NCBI GenBank assembly: GCA_020635975.1 | Contig: JACJYT010000018.1 | Coordinates: 1 to 44,620 of the forward strand | Length of the DNA stretch: 44,620 bases | Reading direction: 5' to 3' | Origin: Chitinophagales bacterium | GTDB lineage: Bacteria; Bacteroidota; Bacteroidia; Chitinophagales; UBA8649 | Shown: positions 1 through 9,108 of the stretch, in pieces | Layout of the letters: each line of letters opens with the position of its first letter | Position numbering within the stretch: position 1 is the first letter of the stretch | Position numbers and translations under genes: made by a program | Notes under the pieces: model-generated | What the model was told of the DNA's origin: nothing | Seen by the model: the letters and a program-made list of their open reading frames with translations, nothing else | The model's database searches: none

Positions 1-407
1 AGTAAAAATTCTTCATCATTAAGTGCTGACCAATCTAAGTCTTCATTTTCTACAAACACAAAGCTACTCTCACTTCCTAATTTTAATGCCGATGGCAGCG
101 CTGCAGCCATCACTTCGCCCAAGGTACAGAGATAATAGTCACTCACCCACTGCCAAAAAGCTAACTGTCTTTCGTTAACCAATACCTCTTCTTCTACTAT
201 ATCTTCAATTAATTTTGCTTGATAATCGAGTGGTTTTCTTTGATGAATTTCAAAAACAATTCCGGTATAAAACTTTCGCTTACCAAACTGAACCACCACG
301 CGTTGCCCCCTACTTAGCAAATCCACCTTGTCAAAAGGCAATGCATAGGTGTAGGTTTTTGGAGTGGCTAAGGGAAGAATTACTTCTACAAAAGTGGCAG
401 CTGACAT
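1..407 (-). CDS. priA: Primosomal protein N' (PriA replication-restart helicase), N-terminal part, cut by window edge
   Basis: The reverse strand from the ATG at 407 reads open for 135 codons to the window edge. The protein starts MSAATFVEVILPLATP and has the pattern YTYALPF, then RVVVQFGKRKFYTGIV, then WQWVSDYYLCTLGEVM and AALPSALKL. This is the DNA-binding (3'-end-binding) domain that opens PriA, in its Bacteroidota form. PriA reloads the replisome at stalled forks; its helicase and zinc-binding parts lie beyond the window. Eight bases upstream of the start codon is a TAATTTTG promoter element, so the message would have almost no leader. It is divergent from atpD across about 200 bp. Recognition is by family memory, and only the N-terminus is visible. 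Confidence 0.85.
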   Translation of the reverse strand, partial: MSAATFVEVILPLATPKTYTYALPFDKVDLLSRGQRVVVQFGKRKFYTGIVFEIHQRKPLDYQAKLIEDIVEEEVLVNERQLAFWQWVSDYYLCTLGEVMAAALPSALKLGSESSFVFVENEDLDWSALNDEEFL

Positions 408-414
408 ATAAGTC

Positions 415-422
415 CAAAATTA
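415..422 (-). promoter_or_regulatory. Bacteroidota -7 promoter element for priA
   Basis: The reverse strand reads TAATTTTG, a full match to the Bacteroidota -7 consensus TAnnTTTG, eight bases before the priA ATG. A TTG lies about 15 bases upstream (440-438), a little closer than the usual 17-23 spacing. Transcription would begin at or very near the start codon. Confidence 0.5.
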
Positions 423-559
423 GCTAAAATAAAAATTCAAGCTTGTCATTTTAAGAGAAGAAATTGCGCATAATATGCTTAATTGACGCTTAAAAAAGGA
501 AAAAAATTAATCTCAAGAATATTGTACTTGAATTTTTAAAATTTAAAATTAGAATTCCC

Positions 560-567
560 TACCTTTG
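560..567 (+). promoter_or_regulatory. Bacteroidota -7 promoter element for atpD
   Basis: TACCTTTG matches TAnnTTTG exactly and lies 40 bases upstream of the atpD ATG. No well-spaced TTG is visible for the -33 element. The rest of the 408-606 gap is very AT-rich and shows nothing else I can name. Confidence 0.5.
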
Positions 568-606
568 CAGCCAATTTAATAAAGTTAAATCTAATCTTTT
601 CAAGAT

Positions 607-2118
607 ATGGCAAACATAGGAAAAATTAAACAAATTATCGGTCCGATTGTAGACGTTAGTTTCGAAGCAGAAAATGCTCACTTACCAAAAATTTTAAACG
701 CTCTTCAAATTGACAGAGCTAATGGTGAAAAAGTGGTTCTAGAAGTGCAACAACACTTGGGCGAAGACAGCGTAAGATGTATTGCGATGGAAGCAACCGA
801 TGGTTTAACAAGAGGAATGGATGTGCAAGATTTAGGTACTCCTATTACTATGCCAACAGGAGAAGGAATTAAAGGTAGACTTTTTAACGTTGTAGGAGAT
901 AGCATTGATGGTATCAATTTAAACGTTAGTAAAGAAAATGGTTACCCAATTCACAGAAAGCCACCAAGATATGAAGACCTTTCTACAGAAAGTGAAATCT
1001 TATTTACCGGTATTAAGGTAATCGATTTGCTAGAGCCTTATGCAAAAGGTGGTAAAATTGGATTATTCGGTGGAGCTGGAGTAGGTAAAACGGTTTTAAT
1101 CATGGAGTTGATTAACAACATTGCAAAGGCACACTCAGGATTATCTGTTTTTGCTGGAGTAGGTGAAAGAACTCGTGAAGGAAACGACTTATTAAGAGAG
1201 ATGATTGAATCTGGTGTTATTCGCTATGGCGAAGAATTCCAACATTCTATGGAAGCAGGTGGATGGGATTTATCTAAAGTTGATACTACAGAATTAGCAA
1301 AATCTCAAGCTACTTTAGTTTTCGGACAAATGAACGAGCCTCCTGGATCAAGAGCTAGAGTAGCTCTTTCAGGTTTAACCATTGCAGAGTATTTCCGTGA
1401 TGGAGATAAAGACGATTCAGCTGGACGTGACGTGTTATTCTTCGTAGATAATATCTTCCGTTTCACACAAGCGGGTTCTGAGGTTTCGGCTTTATTAGGC
1501 CGTATGCCTTCAGCGGTAGGTTACCAACCAACGCTTGCAACAGAAATGGGATTAATGCAAGAGCGTATTACTTCAACGAAAAGAGGTTCTATTACTTCCG
1601 TACAAGCAGTATACGTTCCTGCGGATGACTTAACAGATCCAGCGCCAGCAACAACTTTCGCTCACTTAGATGCTACAACCGTATTATCGAGAAAAATTGC
1701 TGAGTTAGGTATTTACCCAGCTGTGGATCCTTTAGATTCTACTTCAAGAATTTTATCGGAAGATATCGTAGGCGAAAAACACTATAAATGTGCTCAAGCA
1801 GTAAAAGAAATTTTACAACGATACAAAGAATTACAAGATATTATTGCTATTCTAGGTATGGATGAGTTGAGCGAAGAAGATAGAAATGTAGTTTACCGTG
1901 CTAGAAAAGTGCAACGTTTCTTATCTCAACCTTTCCATGTTGCTGAGCAATTTACAGGATTAGCTGGAGTACTAGTAAATATCGACGATACCATCAAAGG
2001 TTTTAACATGATTTTAGATGGAGAATTAGACCATTTACCAGAAGCTTCTTTTAACCTAAAAGGAAGTATTGAAGAAGTGATTGCTGCTGGTGAAAAAATG
2101 TTAGCAGAAAGCAAGTAG
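607..2118 (+). CDS. atpD: F1F0 ATP synthase subunit beta
   Basis: This 503-residue protein is the catalytic beta subunit of F1, which makes ATP on the cytoplasmic face of the inner membrane. It has the beta-barrel start MANIGKIKQIIGPIVDVSF, the Walker A loop GGAGVGKT near residues 154-161, the following VLIMELINN helix, GERTREGNDL, the Walker B region DVLFFVDNIFRFTQAGSEVS, and PSAVGYQPTLA near residue 300. Length and motif order are normal for the family. Downstream lies atpC, 220 bp away. As is usual in Bacteroidota, beta and epsilon stand together, apart from the other ATP synthase genes, none of which are in this window. Confidence 0.98.
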   Translation: MANIGKIKQIIGPIVDVSFEAENAHLPKILNALQIDRANGEKVVLEVQQHLGEDSVRCIAMEATDGLTRGMDVQDLGTPITMPTGEGIKGRLFNVVGDSIDGINLNVSKENGYPIHRKPPRYEDLSTESEILFTGIKVIDLLEPYAKGGKIGLFGGAGVGKTVLIMELINNIAKAHSGLSVFAGVGERTREGNDLLREMIESGVIRYGEEFQHSMEAGGWDLSKVDTTELAKSQATLVFGQMNEPPGSRARVALSGLTIAEYFRDGDKDDSAGRDVLFFVDNIFRFTQAGSEVSALLGRMPSAVGYQPTLATEMGLMQERITSTKRGSITSVQAVYVPADDLTDPAPATTFAHLDATTVLSRKIAELGIYPAVDPLDSTSRILSEDIVGEKHYKCAQAVKEILQRYKELQDIIAILGMDELSEEDRNVVYRARKVQRFLSQPFHVAEQFTGLAGVLVNIDDTIKGFNMILDGELDHLPEASFNLKGSIEEVIAAGEKMLAESK

Positions 2119-2130
2119 TCGTTAGTAGCT

Positions 2131-2142
2131 AGTCTTTAGACT
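2131..2142 (+). repeat. Inverted copy of the atpD-atpC heptamer repeat
   Basis: AGTCTTTAGACT just after the atpD stop is the reverse complement of AGTCTAAAGACT and so nearly matches the GACTAAA repeat found 170 bp downstream in opposite orientation. The two elements bracket a sequence with no gene. They could pair in the mRNA or be the ends of a decayed small element. Confidence 0.45.
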
Positions 2143-2306
2143 GTAGACGATTGATTTTTTTGTTGTTTTTGTAAACAAAGAATATGTCTGAGTTTAAATT
2201 TGAAGAATTGTTAGTTATTGCTATAATGTTAACGAACTTGAAAAAATTTTTATCAAAATAAAAATCCTTATTCTAAGGTCCCAAATACCAAAAATAAAAG
2301 GCCAAG

Positions 2307-2330
2307 GACTAAAGACTAAAGACTAAAGAC
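2307..2330 (+). repeat. Tandem heptamer repeat GACTAAA (3.4 copies) upstream of atpC
   Basis: GACTAAA occurs three times head to tail (2307-2313, 2314-2320, 2321-2327), followed by GAC, ending eight bases before the atpC ATG. The repeat takes the place where a ribosome-binding site would be, and no Shine-Dalgarno is visible. The 2119-2338 gap holds no other recognisable feature. Confidence 0.8.
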
Positions 2331-2338
2331 CAAATAAA

Positions 2339-2590
2339 ATGAGAGTAGAAATTTTAACACCAGAAACGAAATTATTCCACGGCGAAGCGCAAGCTGTTTT
2401 GTTGCCTGGAATTGCTGGAAAATTAGAAATACTTGAGAATCACGCTCCTATGATTGCCGCTTTACAAAAAGGTAATTTAGAAATTACTAAAAATGGTAAA
2501 AAAAGCATTATCGAAATACAAGATGGCTTCGTAGAATGTATTCAAAACAAGCTAAGCATTCTTGTTGCAGGTGGCAAAATCAATGAGTAA
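2339..2590 (+). CDS. atpC: F1F0 ATP synthase subunit epsilon (short form)
   Basis: This 83-residue protein begins MRVEILTPETKLFHGEAQAV and contains LPGIAGKLEILENHAPMIAAL, the conserved core of the N-terminal beta-sandwich of epsilon. Epsilon couples the F1 rotor to the c-ring. The C-terminal helical hairpin found in the longer E. coli protein is absent, which is normal for Bacteroidota. The gene follows atpD in the same direction and ends at a strong terminator, so the two probably form one transcript despite the 220-bp spacer. Confidence 0.93.
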   Translation: MRVEILTPETKLFHGEAQAVLLPGIAGKLEILENHAPMIAALQKGNLEITKNGKKSIIEIQDGFVECIQNKLSILVAGGKINE

Positions 2591-2612
2591 TTAAATAAAA
2601 TTGCTTAATTTT

Positions 2613-2646
2613 AAAAGGGACTAACCGTTGGTAAGTCCCTTTTTTT
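2613..2646 (+). terminator. Rho-independent terminator of atpDC
   Basis: The stem AAAAGGGACTAACC / GGTAAGTCCCTTTT (one A-A mismatch, loop GTT) is followed by a run of T. It lies 22 bases after the atpC stop. Confidence 0.88.
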
Positions 2647-2694
2647 GTTCACAAACTTAATCCTAAGTTAACGGCCAATTCAAGCTAGTTTGCT

Positions 2695-2702
2695 TATTTT
2701 TG
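2695..2702 (+). promoter_or_regulatory. Bacteroidota -7 promoter element for the 2724-8216 gene
   Basis: TATTTTTG matches TAnnTTTG. A GTTA at 2667-2670 is a weak -33 candidate. The element overlaps a possible TTG start at 2700, which argues that translation begins at the ATG at 2724. Confidence 0.5.
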
Positions 2703-2723
2703 TACCCGCAAATATCATTTCAT

Positions 2724-5700
2724 ATGAAAAAGAAATTATTTTCCATTTACATACTCCTATTGGTCTTTAGCACTGAATTGATTCATGCTCAATGCCTTGA
2801 GGTTACAAGCATTTTTGTTAATGCATGTCAAGGACAAGCAAACGAAGGAGACAATGAAATGTTTTCCTTTACCGTTGGAGCTAGCCCTTTAGCAATTGCA
2901 GATATTACAGTAAACTGGGGAACTAGTAATTCATTCGATGGTTGGTGCTTCAATTCGGTTTCCACGGCTGCACTTAATGCTAACATAAGTAATAATTGTG
3001 GTTTTTTTATTGAACCGATCTCAGGCATTCTCCCAGCAAATGCGGACGTTTTAGTTGTTACATCTGAATTTTTTAGCTTAATAGATAATGATTTTTCCAA
3101 TCTCTCGGATACTCTATATATTCTTTACCAATGCGGGTCAACTGCTCCAGGCCATTTTTCTAATTCCGCCAACAATACCTTAACCGTTACAACCACGAAT
3201 TCCTGCATAGGTGTTGAAAGCGTTAGTTACTTAGCTTCATCTCTCGTAGGAGGAGATGGTGCTACTGTTTTATATGATGCCGCTGGTAATGGAACCTATG
3301 TTAACAACGGATGTAATGCTCCGATTGTGACATTTAGTGTCGGTTGGAGTTTCACAAATGCTATTTGCAATACCTATGGTGTTGTTGATTTAAACAATCT
3401 GTTAAGCGGAAATGCTACAACTGGAGGAACGTGGTCAGGACCTCGAGTATCTGGTTCTACCTACAATCCTAATGGCTATTTGGGTTTAGATTCTATCACC
3501 TATTCAATCAATGGCTCTGGGTCTTGTCTTGCCAGTTCTGATTCTACAATCGTTTTCAATGTAGTACAAACAAACACTGCTTCATATAACACCCAATCTT
3601 GTGATTCTGTCTATTACAATGGTATATGGTATACAAGCTCAGCCACATTTGTTGATACCATAAGCGGAACAGGATATGCCTGTGACTCATTTACCAACGT
3701 TACTATTAGCATTCAAAATGCCATTATTGACTCCACCTATCTATCCAGCTGTACTAGTCTCACCTTCAATGGCAACACTTATTCTTCAAGCACCATCTTA
3801 AGAGATACCATCACTGGTGGTGGCGGAAGCAGTTCATCTTGTTCTGAACTCTTCTTTTCTGAATATATAGAAGGATCTTCTAACAACAAAGCCTTAGAAA
3901 TCTATAATGGCACTGGCGTACCCGTTAACCTCGCCAATTATAGCATTGAAAGATATACCAATGGTAGTACCACAGCTTCACTTCCTATTCTAACCTTGAG
4001 CGGAACCTTGGCCGATGGAGATGTTTACGTAATCTATAATAGCTTGGCAACGAATACCACTCTTCTTGCTCAAGGAGATTTAGCTACTGGCTATATAAAC
4101 CATAATGGAGATGACGCATACGCTCTAGTTCATAATACAACAATTGTTGATGTTTTCGGAAACATCGGTTGCGACCCTGGGAACGAATGGACAGATTTAG
4201 GTAATGGCACCCAAGATAACGGCTACTATCGTCTACCTAATTATACTGCTGGCGCTAACGACCCTGCAAACACGCCTTGTAACATCCCTAGCTTAATTGC
4301 TACAAACTGGGTCTCAACAGATGCCCTAGACGACTTCTCTAACATTGGTAGCCATAATGCTAATTGTGGTTCTTCGTCAAGTTCAACTTGCGACTCTATC
4401 TTCATCACAAACATCGATATCGCAAGTCCTGCTACAACCAACACCATTACCGCATGCACCAACAACCCAGCACTTGCAGGAACTGTTAATGATACCATTT
4501 TTAATATAAATGGCTGCGACAGCATTATAACCACCACGATTACAACACTTGTAACTCCTAGTACCATACCTGTTAACCTATCTGGATGTGGAAGCGTAAG
4601 CTACAATAGCGTAAATTACTCTACTTCCACTTCTTTCAGCGATACTACCTTATCTAGCCTAGGCTGCGATAGCGTTTACACCAATGTAAATATTGTTGTT
4701 AACCAAAACGCTAGCAGTCAAAACCCTGGTAATCCATTTCTAATATGCGATACTAACGATTCTATTCAACTTCCAGGAGGTGCTTATGCTTACGGAGCAG
4801 GAACTTTTAATTTCACCATCCCTAATGGAGCGGCAAATGGCTGTGATAGTACAGTGACAACTATCGTTCAAACCCAAAGCTGTGGATGCTTTTTCGATGA
4901 TATCAGCAAAACTTTTTGGATTAAAGCAGATACCCTATTACAAAATGCTGGACTTCCAGTTAACTCGGGAACAGCCACACTTTGGGGAAATATAGTAAGT
5001 AATCCTTTGGTGCCAGATTTAAATTCTCCAGTTGGAGCTGGTACTAGAACCATTATTCAAAATGACCAAAGCTTCAATTTTAACAGCTCCATGGACTTTG
5101 TAAATGCAGGCTTCCTAAGAGGGGGACTTCCTAACAATGCCATCCTAGACCCAAACCAAGGTTCTATGTTCGTAGTAGCTAGCCAAGCAAGTCTTTCTTT
5201 TGCCTTTGTAGTTGGAACCGCTGCTACTGGAGTTTGTGGTGGAAATAGATGTAGTTCAGGTTTTAGAAACAACCGCAGTGAGTATGGTAGCGAAAATAAT
5301 TTATATACAGGAACTACCAATACCAACGTGGCGAATGTAATGGCATTAACAGCCAATGTCAATACAAGTTTCCAAAAAAACTCTTTAAACGGTGTTGTTG
5401 GAACAAGTAATCTTGCTGGGAATATTCCTGTATCTAACGCCAGTGTTAACTACTCGACTTGTATAGGAAACTGGCCAGGATTCAACATGACGGGCAAGGT
5501 TGCCGAAGCCATTGCATTTAATAGAGAATTAACTACAGATGAATACGAAAGAGTCGAATCTTATCTTGCAGTTAAATATGGTACTGGTTTAAGTCATAAT
5601 TATTATGCTTCCGATTATAATGGAACTACGGGTACTATTACTTTCTTCTATGGTTTAGGCTATGACAACAACATTGCCGGAATAGGAAGAGACGATTGTT

Positions 5701-8216
5701 TTTCTTTAGAACAAACTAAATCACATAGCGTTGCACCTGGGGCCATTGTTACCATGGCTCTAACAGATAACGGTGGAAGCTATAACAATCCAAACGCTTT
5801 TAACAATAATCTCGAATTCTTATTATGGGGAAACAATGGCGGAAGCACAAGTTTCTCTTGCAGTGCTAATACTCCAGCTGGCTTTAGCTCTTTATACAAT
5901 CGGGTTTGGATTGCTCAACAATCTGGCCTTGTTGGCACTACTAGCATAGCTTTCGATATTACTGCTGCTAACCTTACGGGTTCTGCTTCTGATTACGCCT
6001 TAGTTGTAGACACAGATGGTGATGGCTTATATTCAGATGAAACTCCTATTATTGGCTCTATTATAGCCAACGAGCTTGTTTTTGATAACGTCGATTTAGC
6101 TAATCAAACCTTTACTTTAGTACAAAATACTGCGGTAAGCACAACCGTAAACGACCAAATCTGCAACAATGCTACCTATACCCTTCCAGGTGGTACCATA
6201 GTTTCTCAAGCAGGAACCTATATTGATACCTTACAAACGGCGCAACTTTGTGATAGTATTGTTACTACGGTCCTAATTCCAATTATTTGTAGTTGCGAGT
6301 TTGATCTTGGCCCAGATACTGCGTTTTGTGCAGGAGGAAGTTTAACACTAGATGCAGGTGCAGGTTTCGATAGCTATACTTGGCAAGACAATAGTAACGG
6401 ACAAACTTTCACGGCAAGCAGTACAGGAACTTACTATTGTACTACTACTTTCCTAGATCTAAATAACAACCTCGTAGTAAATGGAGATTTTGAACAAGGA
6501 GATACAGGGTTTACAACAGATTATGGACCAGGTGTAGGTGGCGCTTTTGGTTTACTAACCAATGCAGGAACTTATGCTGTAAATACTAGTCCAAGTAATG
6601 TTCACAATAACTTCTTCTCATGTTCCGATCATACCTCAGGCACCGGAAATATGATGATTGTTAATGGCTCTAACACGCCAAACACTAATGTATGGTGTCA
6701 AAACATAACTGTTAATCCCAATACAGACTATCTTTTCTCTGCTTGGGCTATGAGCCTAGAAAACACCAATTTTTCTAATGTTGCAACGCTTCACTTCCTA
6801 ATTAATGGAACTCAATTTGGACCAAACTTCTCGCCTTCTTACACAGCTTGCGATTGGCAGCAATTCTCTACCACTTGGAATTCCGGATCCAACATTAATA
6901 TCCAAATTTGTATTGAAAGTGACGTTATCGCAGGAAATAATGATTATGCTATTGACGATATTTTCTTCACTCCTTCTTGTAACTACACCGATACCATTAA
7001 CGTAACGGTTAATCCTATTCCAACTCCAGATTTAGGTCCGGATCAAAGTATTTGCCAAGGCGGCACAGTAAGCTTTGATGCAACTAGTCCAAATGCTACA
7101 TATTTATGGCAAGATGGAACTACAACAAGTCCAAGTTTTACTACAAGTACTGCAGGATTATATTGGGTGGATGTAACGGTAAATTCTTGTACGGGAAGAG
7201 ATTCAGTTAATCTAGCTATAAACCCTATCCTTACCACAAATCTTAATGAAAATATTTGCGCAGGAGATAGTCTATTCTTAGCGAATGCATGGCAAAATAC
7301 TAGTGGAATCTATTACGACACCTTAGTATCTGCTGCACTGTGCGATAGCATAATCGCTACTACACTAAATGTTCAACAAGTTCAAATTGAAGCTACAGTA
7401 CAAAATCTAGTTTGCGAAAATGAACTCCCTGCATTAATATTTGGCAACAATCAAAGCACTGCGGGCATCTATTTCGACACCCTTAGCAGTACCCTGGGTT
7501 GTGATAGCCTTATTAGAAGTATAGAGCTTGTTATTAACTTAACAAGTTCTGATACTAGCTTTGTAAGCATTTGCGAAGGAGAAAGCTATGAACTTAACGG
7601 ACAATTCTTATCTACAGCGGGAATATTTGCCTCGGATACCAGCACGAACACAAGTGCCTGCGACCAATATAATTTTGTTAACTTAAGTGTAAATCCTCTA
7701 CCTACCGCTTTCTTAGGAGCAGATACTACAATTAATGAAGGCGATTTATTAGAATTATTTGTCTTGAATTCCAATAACACAGACGATTATACCTGGCTAA
7801 ATAGTATAGGAGAAAGCTATCAAGGTAGTAGTATTATTGCTAACAATACAGAAAGTGCCTTCTACTTTTTAAGTGCCGAAAGCAATTTTAACTGTTTCGC
7901 TTACGATACCTTAGAGGTTTTTGTAAATCCTCTAGCAGAAACCTCCTTGTTTATACCAACTGCCTTTAGTCCAAATGGCGACTCCTACAATGATGTTTTC
8001 AGAATCGCAAATTTCGAAGACTTTGAAAGCTATAGCCTAAGAATTTATAATCGTTGGGGAGAATTAATTTTCGACAATAAAGGCTATAATGTTTCTTGGG
8101 ATGGAAGCTATAAAGGCATTAAGCAAAACATTGGTGTTTACGTTTATTACATTGAAGCAACATCACTCAATGGCGAACTACTTCGTGCAAGCGGCAACGT
8201 GAGCCTTATCAGATAA
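2724..8216 (+). CDS. Large secreted multidomain surface protein with T9SS type B sorting domain
   Basis: The 1,830-residue product starts with a signal peptide (MKKKLFSIYILLLVFSTELIHAQ). I chose the ATG at 2724 over an in-frame TTG at 2700 because a promoter element overlaps the latter. Rough order (residues): about 40-residue modules ending in a cysteine-Asp-Ser motif; a lamin-tail domain (373-546, FFSEYIEGSSNNKALEIYNG); a domain resembling the one I know as DUF8202 (722-1013, ending in VESYLAVKYG and NNIAGIGRDD); a jelly-roll, carbohydrate-binding-like domain (1249-1422, NLVVNGDFEQGDTGF to YAIDDIFF); PKD-like and further Cys-Asp-Ser modules; and a gliding-motility-type C-terminal domain (1742-1830, FIPTAFSPNGDSYNDVF, YNRWGELIF). 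That tail directs export by T9SS. It is likely an adhesin or surface binding protein; the ligand is unknown. A strong hairpin follows the stop. Confidence 0.85.
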   Translation: MKKKLFSIYILLLVFSTELIHAQCLEVTSIFVNACQGQANEGDNEMFSFTVGASPLAIADITVNWGTSNSFDGWCFNSVSTAALNANISNNCGFFIEPISGILPANADVLVVTSEFFSLIDNDFSNLSDTLYILYQCGSTAPGHFSNSANNTLTVTTTNSCIGVESVSYLASSLVGGDGATVLYDAAGNGTYVNNGCNAPIVTFSVGWSFTNAICNTYGVVDLNNLLSGNATTGGTWSGPRVSGSTYNPNGYLGLDSITYSINGSGSCLASSDSTIVFNVVQTNTASYNTQSCDSVYYNGIWYTSSATFVDTISGTGYACDSFTNVTISIQNAIIDSTYLSSCTSLTFNGNTYSSSTILRDTITGGGGSSSSCSELFFSEYIEGSSNNKALEIYNGTGVPVNLANYSIERYTNGSTTASLPILTLSGTLADGDVYVIYNSLATNTTLLAQGDLATGYINHNGDDAYALVHNTTIVDVFGNIGCDPGNEWTDLGNGTQDNGYYRLPNYTAGANDPANTPCNIPSLIATNWVSTDALDDFSNIGSHNANCGSSSSSTCDSIFITNIDIASPATTNTITACTNNPALAGTVNDTIFNINGCDSIITTTITTLVTPSTIPVNLSGCGSVSYNSVNYSTSTSFSDTTLSSLGCDSVYTNVNIVVNQNASSQNPGNPFLICDTNDSIQLPGGAYAYGAGTFNFTIPNGAANGCDSTVTTIVQTQSCGCFFDDISKTFWIKADTLLQNAGLPVNSGTATLWGNIVSNPLVPDLNSPVGAGTRTIIQNDQSFNFNSSMDFVNAGFLRGGLPNNAILDPNQGSMFVVASQASLSFAFVVGTAATGVCGGNRCSSGFRNNRSEYGSENNLYTGTTNTNVANVMALTANVNTSFQKNSLNGVVGTSNLAGNIPVSNASVNYSTCIGNWPGFNMTGKVAEAIAFNRELTTDEYERVESYLAVKYGTGLSHNYYASDYNGTTGTITFFYGLGYDNNIAGIGRDDCFSLEQTKSHSVAPGAIVTMALTDNGGSYNNPNAFNNNLEFLLWGNNGGSTSFSCSANTPAGFSSLYNRVWIAQQSGLVGTTSIAFDITAANLTGSASDYALVVDTDGDGLYSDETPIIGSIIANELVFDNVDLANQTFTLVQNTAVSTTVNDQICNNATYTLPGGTIVSQAGTYIDTLQTAQLCDSIVTTVLIPIICSCEFDLGPDTAFCAGGSLTLDAGAGFDSYTWQDNSNGQTFTASSTGTYYCTTTFLDLNNNLVVNGDFEQGDTGFTTDYGPGVGGAFGLLTNAGTYAVNTSPSNVHNNFFSCSDHTSGTGNMMIVNGSNTPNTNVWCQNITVNPNTDYLFSAWAMSLENTNFSNVATLHFLINGTQFGPNFSPSYTACDWQQFSTTWNSGSNINIQICIESDVIAGNNDYAIDDIFFTPSCNYTDTINVTVNPIPTPDLGPDQSICQGGTVSFDATSPNATYLWQDGTTTSPSFTTSTAGLYWVDVTVNSCTGRDSVNLAINPILTTNLNENICAGDSLFLANAWQNTSGIYYDTLVSAALCDSIIATTLNVQQVQIEATVQNLVCENELPALIFGNNQSTAGIYFDTLSSTLGCDSLIRSIELVINLTSSDTSFVSICEGESYELNGQFLSTAGIFASDTSTNTSACDQYNFVNLSVNPLPTAFLGADTTINEGDLLELFVLNSNNTDDYTWLNSIGESYQGSSIIANNTESAFYFLSAESNFNCFAYDTLEVFVNPLAETSLFIPTAFSPNGDSYNDVFRIANFEDFESYSLRIYNRWGELIFDNKGYNVSWDGSYKGIKQNIGVYVYYIEATSLNGELLRASGNVSLIR

Positions 8217-8241
8217 TAATTCTGCTCATCGAGCAGCTAGT

Positions 8242-8281
8242 GCATGACTTATATTGCAAAAAATATAAGTCATGCGTTTTT
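8242..8281 (+). terminator. Strong terminator-like hairpin overlapping the next start codon
   Basis: GCATGACTTATATT (8242-8255) and AATATAAGTCATGC (8262-8275) are perfect 14-bp inverted arms around the loop GCAAAA, followed by GTTTTT. It lies 25 bases after the stop of the large surface protein and looks like its terminator. The ATG of the next gene (8272-8274) is inside the right arm. A smaller hairpin, CTGCTC-ATC-GAGCAG, precedes it at 8222-8236. Confidence 0.75.
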
Positions 8282-9108
8282 ATACACTAAGCTCATTCCT
8301 CCTTCTTGTAAACTTGCTTTTTGCCGGTGGTGAAACGCAAGTTATCGGTGCTAAACAAGCTGGTATGGCCTTTACAGGGGTGTGCGAAATTGACGAATAC
8401 TCTAGTTTTAATAATGCCGCTGCAAGCGCATTTCTAGAAATTCCTAGCCTTAGCTTTTATGCAGCTAATCACTTTCTTCTTCCAGAACTTAACCGACTGT
8501 CAAGCGCCTTTACTTACCCTAACAAAAAGTTAGGAAGCTTTTCAATAAACTATACTTTTTGGGGATATAAGGCCTATCAAGAAAGTAAATTAGCTTTCGC
8601 CTATGCCCGTAAATTTGGTAAAATCTTCTCCACAGGCTTATCCTTTAACTACAATCGCCTTAGTATAATAGATAATGGTTCAAAAAACCTCTTCAGTCTA
8701 AACATTGATCTCTTTTGTCAACTCAGTGAAAAGTTACGACTAGGCATGCACATCATCAATCCAGCTCGACAAAAATTAAACAAACAAAATAAAGAAACTC
8801 TTGCTAGTCAAATTCATTTTGGACTACGGTATGAAGCGCATCCAAAGTTTATTCTTTGCCTTGAAATGCAGAAAGACTTACAATACCCCCTCTTAATAAA
8901 ACTTGCTTGCAACTACATCATCGATCCAAAATTTCAGCTTCGTTTTGGAGCAGCAAGCATGCCCACTTATTTCACTCTTGGCATAGGAAGTCAATTCAAA
9001 AATTTAAAAATGGATTTAGCGTCCACTTGGAACTTGCAACTTGGCTATGCTCCTCAATTTTCCCTATCTTATTTATTTCATAAAGACAAGAATGATGAGA
9101 ATAATTAA
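8272..9108 (+). CDS. Outer-membrane beta-barrel protein, PorV/PorQ-like
   Basis: This 278-residue protein has a signal peptide (MRFYTLSSFLLLVNLLFAGGE), then GAKQAGMAFTGVCEIDEYSS and FNNAAASAFLEIP. This resembles the 'GAR-AAMGGA ... D ... NPA' opening of the PorV/PorQ group of FadL-like barrels, some of which serve T9SS. The remainder alternates short aromatic beta strands as in a barrel. No other start preserves the signal peptide, so the ATG at 8272 is kept even though it lies in a hairpin arm. Its end overlaps the next gene's start. It sits between a T9SS cargo gene and another barrel gene. The family call is tentative. Confidence 0.55.
   Translation: MRFYTLSSFLLLVNLLFAGGETQVIGAKQAGMAFTGVCEIDEYSSFNNAAASAFLEIPSLSFYAANHFLLPELNRLSSAFTYPNKKLGSFSINYTFWGYKAYQESKLAFAYARKFGKIFSTGLSFNYNRLSIIDNGSKNLFSLNIDLFCQLSEKLRLGMHIINPARQKLNKQNKETLASQIHFGLRYEAHPKFILCLEMQKDLQYPLLIKLACNYIIDPKFQLRFGAASMPTYFTLGIGSQFKNLKMDLASTWNLQLGYAPQFSLSYLFHKDKNDENN

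Noticed and set aside
215..427. Plus-strand frame opposite priA
   Set aside because: The reverse strand gives a clear PriA N-terminus over the same bases.
9041..9091. Longer start for the HhH-barrel protein
   Set aside because: It would bury the signal peptide behind 17 residues encoded inside the preceding gene.
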